Source of the DNA: Coemansia sp. RSA 487
Taxonomy: Eukaryota > Kickxellomycota > Kickxellomycetes > Kickxellales > Kickxellaceae
Reading direction: 5' to 3'
NCBI GenBank assembly: GCA_027577595.1
Contig: JANBRJ010000003.1
Coordinates: forward strand, 1-64,000
Length of the DNA stretch: 64,000 bases
The notes under the pieces are model-generated. The model did not search any database. It was not told where the DNA came from and was given only the letters and a program-made list of their open reading frames with translations. Shown here piece after piece: positions 1 through 10,536 of this stretch; positions within the stretch are counted from its first letter, which is position 1; each line of letters opens with the position of its first letter. A program made the translations under genes and the position numbers.

Positions 1-339
1 TGATACTGATATATCACTTTTCACAAGAATATCAAAAGAGCAGATGAAAGTAAAATTCCTCGTCTTTATTTTTCATAAACAGTCTGGCTTTTATAGCCGT
101 ACGAACACTACAACAGTTAAACTAGATAATTGGGAAGCATATATCATATGCTTCCTGACAATATGATTGTTCTGACAAGAGACAATCATATTGTGATGGC
201 GGCTAATGTGATAACAATTAGGCGCACAATTTTCGAGCCATCATCATTAGCAGGATGCTTTGACAGCTCTAAGGGCCAATATTTTGTTGGAATAAAAACT
301 CGGAGGAAGTTTAGTTCCGTTTTGAAAATACTAACACTC

Positions 340-2775
340 TTTATGGAACTTGGTAGCACCGCCAACTTTTATACTTTTATAGTCCAATTCAAATCGCTTC
401 CTCTAATGTTGGATTGTTTAGTGGTTATTGTTCTGTTGTGTTGCTTGTCGCAACATGTATGCTGATGGCAACAATTAAAAATATAAGTTTGTTGTCAGCC
501 ACAGAGATCGACTATGTTTTGAAAACCCTCCGGGGGTTGCAGCCGGATGGAGTAACCAAGAAGATTGTTCTGATCGGTCCATGGCTGCAACACGCTGAAT
601 ATGTGTTTTGAATTGTTCCGGGTCAAGAAGGATCTATGGGTGTCGTTTGCGTTGATGAAAGTTCCGATGGGCAAGCGATCAGAGTACGAGAATTGGTGCG
701 TCTTGAATGGCCACGAGATTCTGGCGTGGAGTTCATTAGGAGAGTTTCTAGTCACGCTATATTGCGACGCAATCTATCGGTTGAATGCTGGTATTTGAAT
801 TTATCAGATGAAGCTGCCGACGAGTTCGGCCAAGTTTGAAACCTTCCTTGAGGAATATAAAATCTTGTGCAAATGCGGTGTATACAATGTCGGACAGGGG
901 CTTGCAACAGATGTCTTCATTGTAAAGCTTCCAATCAAGATTCGTACTTGATTTATTACTGAAGCAGTGACTAATACAGCGTATAAGCTTGATGCGGTTG
1001 TGTCAAAGGCTAGGGGCTTCTTCGCAGCCAAAAAGTCAATGCAGCGAGAGCCAGTTAAAAGCGATGTAATGACGACAGCTACACCTTATTGTAATCTGAA
1101 CAACTGGCCGAAGGTTGTGAGGACTGACGAGCTCTTGGCTGTGCCGCGTAGTATAATGTTTATCGAAACGAGTCTCTTAAATGGGATGCCTGCACAAATC
1201 CTACCTACAGAGCAGTTGTGTATTAACGGTATGGCTAATGAGATCCCGGTTCACATCTTGGTGGATGGTGGGTCGCAGATAACTATTGCCGATGAAGAAA
1301 TTTGTAAGAAGTCAAAAATCAGATTGTATGTTTTGGACGCGTCGATACTGACTGTTTTGGCAGACGGCGCACACTGTCATGACTTTACAAAGTATTGCAG
1401 ATTGCCTATTCATTTCGGTGGCAATTTGCGCATTAATACTTATTTTTTGGTGATGCTAGCGACGGCTGATATTCTGCTCGGAAACAGCTGGCCGAAAGAG
1501 CACAAGAGCATTATCCATTGCGAGGAAGAAGTTTTGTTTATTAATGGGAGGCATAAGCGTTGGAAAATCTTGGGAACAGTGGTTCAGGCTGCGTCTGTTG
1601 CAGAGAATGTGGTCAAACTGATTACAGTCAACCCAGTGACAAAGCTAGCGAAAGACAACGATGTCGACTCGATGGGATGGGTTTGCGTGAGATTTCCCAA
1701 GAACGGCTTGAAGTCTCAATTGTCTGTTGTGGTACTGGCGACGAGTCAGGAAGTTCAGTTGGCGACGTTATGCTCAAAGTATAAGCAGGTACTTGAGCAG
1801 CCGCCAGTCAGTCGATCTGCGCCTAGCAATCCTGAAATAGAGATCCATCTGACAGAGGGGTCTGAACCGGTCACAAGGGCGCCGTATCATTTGCCACATG
1901 CAAAGCTGGCCGAGATGGAGAAGCAGATGGGCGAATTTCGGAAGAAAGGCCACATTCGCACGTCTACATCGCCTTGGGCCACTCTGATGTTGTTTTTGCG
2001 CAAGAAAGATGGTACGCTGCGCATGTGCGTTGAGTATCGCAGCTTGAACAAATGTACGATTAAGGATGCGTTTCCAATGTCACTTATTGATGACTTGCTT
2101 GATGCGACACATGGTGCGCAGATGTTTTCGAAGATCGATCTTATTCAGGCATATCACCAGGTGCGTGTTCGTGATGAGGACATTCCGAAGACGGGTTTCC
2201 GAACGAGATTGGGATCGTACGAGTACACGGTTGTGCCATTTGGGCTGGCCAATGCACCAGCAGTGTTCCAGCAAGTGATAAACCATGCACTACACGGTTT
2301 GATTGGCAAGTGCTGCATCGTGTGCTTGGATGACATTCTGGTTTATTCAAGGAATGCTGAAGAACGCGCGAAGCATTTGGATGCAGTGCTCCAGAGTTTG
2401 CAGGAGAACAATCTACATACGAACCCAGAGAAATGCGGGGTTTTCAAGGATTTGGTCGAGTTCTTGGGTTATGTGATCACGAAGGACGGCTTGAGAGCAG
2501 ATCCAGGCAAAGTGGTAGCGGTTAAAGATTGGCGTGTGCCCGAATCGTTTACTACTGTTCGGGCTTTCCTCAGTCTTAGTGGTTATTATCGTCGTTTTGT
2601 CAAAGAATGCTTGCAGATTGCTACGCCACTGACGAATTTGATTGCGACGAAGGAATTTGTTTGGAATGACGAAGCAGAATCGGCATTTAATGAGCTGAAG
2701 GAACAGCTGTCATCTGCACCGATTATCAAGCAGTTTGATCCGCAACGAGTGCTTCGTGTTGAAACACCCATCTAA
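340..2775 (+). mobile_element. Incomplete Ty3/Gypsy-type LTR retrotransposon (fossil)
   Basis: The longest reading frame, from about 967 to the right end, shows a retroviral-type aspartic protease (LVDGGSQ) followed by a Ty3/Gypsy reverse transcriptase with FSKIDL, FGLANAP and an LDDILVYS active-site box. Weak gag-like coding traces lie upstream, around 600-960. TGGTAGCACC at 351-360 matches nine of ten bases of the Ty1-style initiator-Met primer-binding site, so some of bases 1-350 may be LTR; this is speculative because no second LTR lies in the window to compare. RNase H, integrase and a 3' LTR are not seen before the right end, where a DNA transposon relic begins. The element is broken, with a few breaks. 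Its long surviving frame suggests it is not very old, but with no LTR pair it cannot be dated. Confidence 0.85.
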
Positions 2776-3169
2776 TTTTGAACCAAAGCTCCTAAATGGG
2801 ACTTAGAAAGGGTGAGTATGGAGGCAGATATAGCCATCTGTATTGTCTGTTTTCTATCATGTTTCGAGTGACTAATGGCGCGTAGATTTGAGCATTGTCC
2901 ATCACAAGACAGTGGTCTTTCATGTTCTTTGCATCCAGTACATCGATTACATTTAAGATGTAGACCAGAAAGTGCTTTGTTCGTGTGCCAACACACCCAC
3001 TAATCCTGATCTCGTTGGCACTGGCTTTTCTCTTTTTGGCAGTAGAAACAGCTTGCGGATTTCTCAATGAAAAATCCATCAACATGCGCATGCATGCAAG
3101 CATATTCTCTGGCTCCTTGTTCGAGCAACAGTCCTCTTCCAGTATGTCTACAGCAGACAAAGAGTGCAT
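2772..3169 (-). pseudogene. 3' part of a Tc1/mariner-IS630-type (DDE) transposase, decayed
   Basis: On the minus strand this frame carries the C-terminal half of a DDE transposase: GTRTKHF, then the second catalytic Asp in LVMDNAQIY, then the signature LPPYSPFLSPI. In this family the next residues are normally E-E-L/F-W around the third acidic residue. Here a TAG stop (2792-2794) follows SPI and the frame then reads ELWFKI up to about 2773, so the copy is inactivated at the catalytic glutamate region. Coding signal ends where the Gypsy fossil begins on the opposite strand, so one element was inserted into or rejoined to the other. The N-terminal half and terminal inverted repeats were not recognised. 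Family assignment rests on the D-N-A and PPYSP motifs. Confidence 0.7.
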
Positions 3170-4187
3170 GACTTAGTTGTTGTTCTTGTTCAAGGTAGTA
3201 GTGGTGTTTCTTCAGATTGCTAGATTTTATTAGGGTCAATATTAACTAATCACATTGAACGCACAGACAGAGACTGAGAAGCCAGTCCATCTTAGTGTGA
3301 AATAATAGGCATGTAGCGAACAGTTTTCTCCACAAAACAGCTCAGTTTGCGCCTCTTGCTTCCAAGCGTGGATATAACGCCAGCTGATGCAAGCGGTTTT
3401 TCTTGGAACGCAAAATGCATTATCGCCACCGCAAATATTTCACCATTCGACGCAGCTAGTCTTGCAAAATACTGTATTTGCTTCTTGCGTGAACCATGAT
3501 TACTCAAGCTCCGTTTTTAGTCTCAATTATTATCAAGCTGCATACTTTCAAACAAGAATGCAATGCTGTGAACCATTGGGTTGGTTTTGCTGCAAATTAA
3601 ATGATGCGCATGCAACCATCAACAGCGAATATAGAAAAAAGCTCAAAACAGGGAAGCACATGGAAGACATTTCACGCCGACATCCGCTACCGCATTGGAA
3701 ATATCAAAAAAATTCAACTAGATGGTAATTCAATATAAAACAGGGATCCTGAAAGCAAGAATGACGGTGGATCATGCCATGGTCACAACACATTTTCATT
3801 TGTATTTTATATTCATATTCAATTAAATTGGCTGCTCTGGTGGTTCCGTTAGCAGACCACATGAGGGCACTTTTTCCGCCGTAGGCCACTATATGCCAAG
3901 TAATAGCTTGAAGTGATGCATGGCCCACCCGATGGTGCTTTCCGCTGCTGGTTTCCTGTACAAAGAGAACTAGCCTCACAAAAAGGAAACGGGGAGTGAT
4001 CCCAAACATCCAAGCCATGAAATATTTCTCTTAGATGTGCCTGTTTGTCATTCACGCCGGAATCTATTCCCGGGAAGAACATTCGCTATGACGACGAGAA
4101 ATGGTAATAAGAAAATTTATACAGTGCAAAGGTTTACCGCTTTGGATAAAGACATTGTTGTCGCCCAATTATGCAAATGCCGGCGCA
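3170..4187. other. Gene-poor stretch between transposon debris and the chitinase promoter
   Basis: Only short frames occur on either strand and none was recognised. A minus-strand frame at 3704-4018 contains a GGKSALMWSANG segment faintly like the middle of Tc1-type transposases. If real, it would be the missing upstream part of the relic at 2772-3169, but the match is too weak to annotate. Confidence 0.4.
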
Positions 4188-4196
4188 TATATAAAA
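4188..4196 (+). promoter_or_regulatory. TATA box of the chitinase gene
   Basis: TATATAAAA lies 256 bases upstream of the chitinase ATG. A pyrimidine-rich stretch (about 4224-4270) follows and is a plausible transcription start region, leaving a long 5' leader. A clear TATA box fits a strongly regulated secreted enzyme. Confidence 0.55.
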
Positions 4197-4451
4197 GGAG
4201 AGCTAGAAATGCTGTGCGGCCACTCTGCACTCTCTTCCATCTCATCTCTAAATCTACTTGCCCGACAAAGCTGTTGAAGATAATCCCGTTTGCCATTGTT
4301 GCTTCCTTTCTTTTTCCTTTTCGCTAATAATATTCTTTCTTGTTAAATTTAGAGGCTGGATCCCCGAAGAACATTCCTACTTCAACATCTTCAATTACGC
4401 CCGTCCTTAAAAGACAGTTGAGATATATCCTTTAAGCCCAAATTCACCCAA

Positions 4452-6155
4452 ATGAAGGTAGCTACGGGTATTTTCGCCGGCCTAGCAGTATTTGCTGTAG
4501 GTTCTGCTGCATTTGACGTCAGCTGCAATTCCAACTACGCTTCGTACTATGGCCAAAACTCGGCTCGCAATCAACAGGCGCTTGGAGAGTATTGCAAGGA
4601 TGCTACTGAAGATGTAATCGTACTAGCATTTATGAACGGATTCCCGAACTTATTGCTCAACTTTGCAAACGCATGCGAGACTACATTTGATGGTAGCACA
4701 CTTCTCCACTGTCCCAGCATGGCAGAGGACATCAAGTATTGCCAGTCACAAGGCAAGGCCGTCATTATTAGCATGGGTGGTGCTTCTGGTTCCTACGGCT
4801 TTTCCAGCGATGCCGATGGAACGTCATTTGCCAACACCGTCTGGGACATGTTTTTCAAGGGCTCCGCAACCCAGCGTCCGTTTGACGATGCTGTGCTTGA
4901 TGGTATTGACCTGGACATTGAGGGCGGATCGGGATCCGGATATTCCGCATTCATTAACCAATTGCGCTCGCACTACGCAACAGATACAAGCAAGAAGTAC
5001 TATATCACTGGAGCACCACAATGCCCGTTCCCCGACGCGTATCTAGGCTCTACGCTGAACAGCGCCTGGTTCGACATGGTTTATGTGCAGTTCTACAACA
5101 ACTACTGTGGTCTGAATGCCTATCCAACTTGGTTCAACTATGGCGACTGGGACAACTGGGCCAAGACTACATCAGTAAACAAGAACGTCAAGATCTTTAT
5201 CGGTGCGCCTGGTTCGGCAGCCGCTGCATCGTCTGGCTATGTCGATGGTTCGACTTTGTCAACTATTTACAATGCCGTGCGTGCAAACTACACGAGTCTT
5301 GGCGGAATAATGACCTGGGATGTCAGCCAAGCGCGTACCAGCGGTTTGGCCTCTTCCATTAGATCGATGTTGAATGCAGGTGGCACCTGTGGCAGCAATG
5401 GCGGAGGATCCACCACGAGCATCACTAGCGCTACCAGTACAACAAGTACTGCCACTACTAACACCGTTAGCACACCTGCCACTACGAGCACTGATAGCGC
5501 TACCAGCAGCAGCCACACTGCATACAGCACTGAGCCCTCTTCTACTGCAGCAACACCCACAAACTGCCCCGTGAGCGGCCAGCCATGTACAGGTAGCCAA
5601 CAAGGCTGTGATGGACAAAGATTTGCGCTCTGCAACGGTGGTGTGTGGTATTTGCAGAATTGTGCGCCTGGTACGTACTGCTATATGAGTGGCAGTTCTG
5701 CAACCTGCGACTGGGCTAATGGACGTGCCACTGACACTTGCTCTGTTTCTGGTTCATCATCCCTGAAGAAGCGTCTCGATATGAATGAAGTAGCTTCGAT
5801 TACCAAGCCCCAGCTACGACCAAGGCCAGCCCATCCCAAGAGCACTGTCCCTACACGCGTGGAGTTTGTGGCAGGAAGCCTCAGTAACGGCACATATTCC
5901 ACTGTTGTCAAGGTTCAAGCCGACAAACAAGCCTTTACTGGAAATTGGGCTATTTCATTTAATCTCCCTAGCGGCCAAACTGTCGATTCCACCAGCCGTG
6001 GCTCGGTCAATGTGAGCAAGAGCATTGTTACGGTCAGGTCTGACATTACAAAGGAAAAATCAAAGAATATGGCTGCTATCTTCAAGATTAGCGGATCCTA
6101 CGCCAACGATTACGCTCTTCCCGATGCTAGCTCCGCTGTCTTTGTCAGTGTCTAA
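4452..6155 (+). CDS. Secreted GH18 class III-type chitinase with chitin-binding module
   Basis: This 567-residue endochitinase hydrolyses beta-1,4-linked N-acetylglucosamine and probably acts in wall remodelling or nutrition. Residues 1-20 form a signal peptide (cleavage likely after GSAA). Residues 22-312 form the GH18 barrel: the SMGG strand at 107-110, the catalytic DGIDLDIE motif at 150-157 with proton donor E157, and the closing MTWDVSQ at 287-293. A Ser/Thr-rich linker (about 318-370) leads to a cysteine-rich module at 371-425 (CPVSGQPC, QRFALCNGGVWY, GTYCYM), resembling CBM19 chitin-binding modules. After a dibasic KKR at 439-441, a further region (465-567) looks like an all-beta domain, possibly CBM2-like; that part is unassigned. 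The gene is intronless. The start is fixed by the signal peptide. Confidence 0.93.
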   Translation: MKVATGIFAGLAVFAVGSAAFDVSCNSNYASYYGQNSARNQQALGEYCKDATEDVIVLAFMNGFPNLLLNFANACETTFDGSTLLHCPSMAEDIKYCQSQGKAVIISMGGASGSYGFSSDADGTSFANTVWDMFFKGSATQRPFDDAVLDGIDLDIEGGSGSGYSAFINQLRSHYATDTSKKYYITGAPQCPFPDAYLGSTLNSAWFDMVYVQFYNNYCGLNAYPTWFNYGDWDNWAKTTSVNKNVKIFIGAPGSAAAASSGYVDGSTLSTIYNAVRANYTSLGGIMTWDVSQARTSGLASSIRSMLNAGGTCGSNGGGSTTSITSATSTTSTATTNTVSTPATTSTDSATSSSHTAYSTEPSSTAATPTNCPVSGQPCTGSQQGCDGQRFALCNGGVWYLQNCAPGTYCYMSGSSATCDWANGRATDTCSVSGSSSLKKRLDMNEVASITKPQLRPRPAHPKSTVPTRVEFVAGSLSNGTYSTVVKVQADKQAFTGNWAISFNLPSGQTVDSTSRGSVNVSKSIVTVRSDITKEKSKNMAAIFKISGSYANDYALPDASSAVFVSV

Positions 6156-8247
6156 TCCGAAACCGGCTGTGCCAATATCCTAAGCGATCTATGTAGCTAC
6201 TTTATGGTTGTGGTTTCAAATCGATAATAATACTAGTAACGATGATATTAGTAGAGGTAATTACGCCACAAAGAACCAATGTTACAGCGATCAAGTTATG
6301 TTTTTCCCTTTTAATGCAGGGGTGAGCAAATGTTGTTTGTGGTCGTGGTTCAGCAAAAACACAGCAAGCAGCGTGGTTGCAAACAATGGAAAACAGCACA
6401 AACGCTATTGCACAAAGTTAAAGACCAAGAAAAAACGATAGAATTCCCAAACAAAACGATCTGGCAGCGTCTACATGAGACAACCACACAAACACTACAA
6501 CTTTGGTCGTTAAAAAGTATGATAAAGAAAGCAGCATCTACATAACGCGTCTACTGAGCTATCATCTGGTGGCTGTGGGTGGTGTGCTGGATAGTATAAC
6601 TGGTGGGCTTTTCATATGAGCGACACTACAGTGGTTAGTCAATGCTTATTCTGTTCAATCTTTAAATATTAGTTCGTTCCCTCTGGTTCCATTTGCGTTA
6701 TAAAACGATAAAAGACAGCAATTCACTCTTGCTGTTTCTACAAACGTTACAAGTTTATCATTACTTGGTGTCATGCGACAGGTAAAAGAAACTAAATATA
6801 TCAAAAGTGAAAAAAACATATTGACCACTGTATAAATTAGCAAGTATGTGTCGTTTTCTTTTTCACGAGCGATTATCGCACTCAATTAAACATTTGAAAG
6901 GTGTATAAAGTTTTATATCTTTTGCACCCTTTTCAATGGCAATAAATCTTGCTCGCAGCGGATATTTTCAGGCAAAAAACACAATCAACAACAATAAAAA
7001 CAGACATGTATTAAATGCAAAGCAATGGTGTAGATCAATGTGTTCATATTGGGCATGATCCGACAAACCCCACTCGGTTTGATAGCTGCAAGTACACAGT
7101 GTCACTGGTGAAATAAATTGCTGGAAAGCCATACTCTATAAGCGGCGTTTAAATAATGCTTGAAGCCCAAACCAACAAAAGATCGACAATGATATACATG
7201 GATATACACTAAAATTAAGCTATATAAATCTCTTGCGTAACATGTAGGGATATACCAATTGAGGAAAACCTGTTCCTTTTTATTTAGTTCGCCTCAAAAG
7301 GATAGGTTTGTGGAGCATCATCGACTGTTCTCTGCGCGTTTGACACCTTTTCCCATTTCGTTTACATATGAATTCATTTGGCCAAGATATCGTCTTCTGT
7401 CTAAAATAACAACCGCTTTCTTTCTTCCTGCTCTAATACTAAAGCATTGACAGCATACTAATTTTCAGCATCGTAATAATAACTCAATTTAGAGCACAAT
7501 TGTTATACGCTCTTCTGTACGAAAATAATGAAATTATTCAAACGAGGGTCGGTACCGCTTGTTGACGATGATGGCCTAATGGATGATATGCCCTTGATCT
7601 CTGACGACTCCAAATAAACAGGGCCTGATGAGCACCTAGGCGTTTCCCCTCTCTCGAATATCTAAGCGCTCTACAGCTTACTCTAATTTAAACATCCAAG
7701 ACATACCGCAGCAAATAATGGCTCGTATTCTTTCTTATTACATTCGATAGACATTTTAGACTGAATTAGTATTAAAGCATATATTTTATTGAAATGTGGC
7801 TAATGAGTAAACTTGCAGTTAAACAATAAACTTTCAAAGCTTTGCTTCTTTGTCTATTGGCTGACAAAGAAAGACTAAGAAAAAGAAATAATAAACATTT
7901 CAGCGCGGAGCTCCCTTTTCGGCTTTTCGTCTTGTGATATTGGATGTTGTGAATCGTTGCTAAAAGGGAATATACAAGGAAATTTGCACACTTCGTCGCA
8001 CTGCTTTTCGTCTTGTAAATACACAAAATGATGTATTGCAGCGAAGAAAAAAGTCTATACTCCTGTCTCTTATCTACTATCTGAGATAGAAGAGACAGCG
8101 ACAGATTTCGGCAGATAATCCAGGTAAAAAACAGAATAGAAAAACAGTAAAAGCAAAAGAAAGCACTAGTATCATGCTTGGCCGATACGATTGCTAGAAC
8201 GCTAAATGGAAAAATAAAAGAAACCTCCCTACCAGCCACCAGAGGCA
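6156..8247. other. Two-kilobase intergenic region, no convincing gene
   Basis: The stretch is AT-rich with only short random frames. The one item of note is a 29-codon frame at 7528-7617 (+), rich in Asp near its end (DDDGLMDDMPLISDDS), described under findings. A 160-codon minus frame at 7772-8254 is Phe/Leu/Ser-rich and lies immediately 3' of the next gene, so I treat it as 3' UTR sequence. Confidence 0.5.
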
Positions 8248-8806
8248 TTACCAAAAGGACGAAATGTATCCTTTGACGCCCTCAAGGGCGGTGGTGGCAG
8301 CCTCCGAAGCCACATTAGCGGCATGAGAAGCGGCGTTCATAGCAGTGGTTGTCTGAGCTTCGACCTCCAGCTCGAATTCCTTTGACTTTATTTCGCCTGC
8401 AGAAAGGATACTCCTCACAACAGCTGTGGTGTCCTTTGTTTTGAACGACTGCATAAGCTCTTCTTCAGATGCTACGCGGCTGAATCCGTCGCTGTCCTTC
8501 TTGAAGCTAAATACGTCCTGTGCTACAAATGAACATAATGCATACAAGATATATGCGACTAGCTTTTAGTGGTTCAATGCAAATAAAAAATCAAACACGA
8601 AACAAACAACAGGAACGGCGAAAAAAGTAACGCATATTCTCCCTTCCGCTCGAATACTTACAGTAAACAACGTCGTCCAGTGGTGCACTTGGGTTTTCTC
8701 TCCATTTTGCCGTGGACTCGGGTTGAGCAACAATAAAAAACGAAAGACCAGCTTTTTCGTCGTCCCAGCATACGCGCTCGGGCGTCTTGAATGTAACCAA
8801 AGGCAT
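8248..8806 (-). CDS. Rtc3/SBDS-domain small protein, two exons
   Basis: Exons at 8662-8806 and 8248-8522 are joined across a 139-base intron with donor GTAAGT and acceptor TTTGTAG, giving 139 residues in frame. The protein matches the free-standing SBDS N-terminal domain of yeast Rtc3/Hgi1: an N-terminal beta segment (GLSFFIVAQ), then LDDVVYSQDVFSF, a GFSRVASEEELMQSF helix and an ILSAGEIKSKEF end. The join restores DDVVY-S-QDVF across the splice, which supports the intron. An alanine-rich helical tail (about 105-139) follows. SBDS domains bind RNA or ribosome partners; Rtc3 itself is implicated in RNA metabolism, and its exact role is unclear. Unspliced reading gives two fragments, so the gene is easy to mis-annotate. 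Confidence 0.8.
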
Positions 8807-9210
8807 TTCCGTTATAATAGCAATTGTGCTTGTTACTCGCTAATGAACGGACAAAGGTGTTTAGCAAAGGACCCAAGAGCTTCGCAATAAAAGGGAGAAT
8901 TTCGAGCGGATTGTGAGAAAAGGGTAAAGTGGAGGAGAAAAAGGAATAAAGAGGAGCAAAAAACGAAAAAAAAGAGAAACCAGGTGATAGATGGAAAAGC
9001 TGCGACAACCACGCTTGCATTTTCCAAAGCTATTTTTGAACTATCCACCACTTTATCCATTGATACAACAGAAAGAGGCCAAAAAAGGCAAAATGCTTTC
9101 CACGGTTTATTTTCGCTTCAACCAAAAAGACAGGCAAAAAATGCGGTAAAAACAACAGTTACGCTTTTAAAAGAAATTGCGGAAACCGGACGATCAGAGG
9201 CTTCGTTTAA

Positions 9211-10258
9211 TTAAAAGGAGCCGGTTGATTTGACGTACGATTCGTCGATCGTGTTGTAGAGGTGGCCCTCAGAGATCAGCCAGTCAATGGTTTTTGGGAT
9301 TTCACTGCTCTGGAACCTGCTCGCCAGGCCCTGCTGCACCGCAGAGATCTGGATTCCAGGCGACTCTGGCGACGCCTGCGATACCAGCTCGAGCACAGCC
9401 GCCTGGAGGGGGGTCATGTTCATGCCGCCTCCAAGCCCGCCGTTGCCGAATCCGCCGCCATACGCTCCGCCAGAGCCGTACGCACCCGAAGGGGCGCTTA
9501 TAGCACTGCCGCCACCAGCGCCGTTCTTGGGAAGAAGGCCGCGCGTCTTTGTCAGATGCACATAGGTGGCTTCCAGGCCATGGTATGTGATCTCGTTGTG
9601 GTCCTCCACCGGCCTGATCTTGTGCGCAGTGACGCTACGCTTCGAGTTGAAGAACTTGAAGTCGCCGTACACGCGCACGTACTTATCGACTTCGATGCTT
9701 GGGTCGAGCGTCGGGTTTTTCCTTTCGGCGCCTTCGCCATCGTCCATTATGTCGCTGTCACCATGGCCGCCGTGACTGGGCCACACGCGCACGTCGATGA
9801 TGCCAGTGCCGTCCTCGATAGAGTAGTTTGTGTTGATCGTCTGGGACACAATGTTGCGCACGATGCCAACAAACGTCACCTGCTTGATCTCCTCGTTGTC
9901 CAGCATTATTGGTGCGTCGGTTTCTTGCACTGGTATATCGGCCAGCTGTTTGATGGTTACAGGGCGCATCGTCTGGTTCCTGTATCCGCCACGCGCCTTG
10001 TTGTCATCGTCCACACCACCTCCTCCACCGCCGGCCATAAATCCTCCTCCCATCGCCTTGTTCTGGCTTCCGCTACCAAACGAGTAGTCGTTTTGGCCCT
10101 CATTTCCATAGCCGTAGCCAAAACCACCGCTGCTCTGCTGGCCAAGTCCTCCAAAATCTACTTCACGCAAACACATCAGAAAGTAAAATTAGTCTTTGGG
10201 CTGCCTGCAATTCAACCAGAACATTACAAAACTGAACTGAATGTGTTTACGTACTCAT
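9211..10258 (-). CDS. RFA2: Replication protein A 32-kDa subunit (RPA2/Rfa2)
   Basis: Middle subunit of the single-stranded-DNA-binding RPA heterotrimer in replication, repair and checkpoint signalling. Exon 1 is only ATGA (10255-10258); a 97-base intron with donor GTACGT, internal GACTAAT branch site and acceptor GTAG leads to exon 2 (9211-10157). The spliced start reads MNFGGLGQQ, giving 316 residues. A Gly/Ser/Asn-rich N-terminal tail (1-65) is the usual phosphorylated region. The OB fold spans roughly 70-190 (PVTIKQL, VTFVGIVRNI, YSIEDGTGIIDVRVW, YVRVYGDFKFF). After a Gly-rich linker, a winged helix (about 250-316, LISEGHLYNTID) binds repair partners. Without the intron the frame would start with an unrelated MCLREVD. 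Confidence 0.92.
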
Positions 10259-10536
10259 TTTATATGCTTCAAGCTGTCTAAAAGTGCTGTTATATGGTTT
10301 GGGCTCCGCTATAGTGAAAATAAATAAATAAAACTTTGGTTTATACTAAAGCAAGCTTGGATAAGAAACGGCTGCGCAAGGAAGCGCTGGCAAAACACGC
10401 TTTTTAAACGCGAATCTGTGACCCCCCTTCCCCAATAAAAACGCGCGCAGCAAATCACCAGCGACGCGTCACACATTGTCAGGTTGCTGGATTGATCTGT
10501 CACCAGCAAGTCTTTTCTAAGGGAACACAAGCCATA

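Noticed and set aside
1-339. 5' LTR of the Gypsy element
   Set aside because: Only the possible primer-binding site suggests it; no matching second LTR or clear terminal dinucleotides are visible, so boundaries cannot be set.
3704-4018. Minus-strand frame with GGKSALMWSANG, possibly the middle of a Tc1 transposase
   Set aside because: The similarity is one short segment, and the recognised 3' relic seems to belong to a different DDE subgroup; not enough to annotate.
7772-8254. 160-codon minus-strand frame
   Set aside because: Phe/Leu/Ser-rich with no domain, directly 3' of the Rtc3-like gene and sharing its stop-side sequence; most likely 3' UTR.
9262-10281. 339-codon plus-strand frame opposite RFA2
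   Set aside because: Antisense shadow of a GC-rich coding region; no recognisable protein features.
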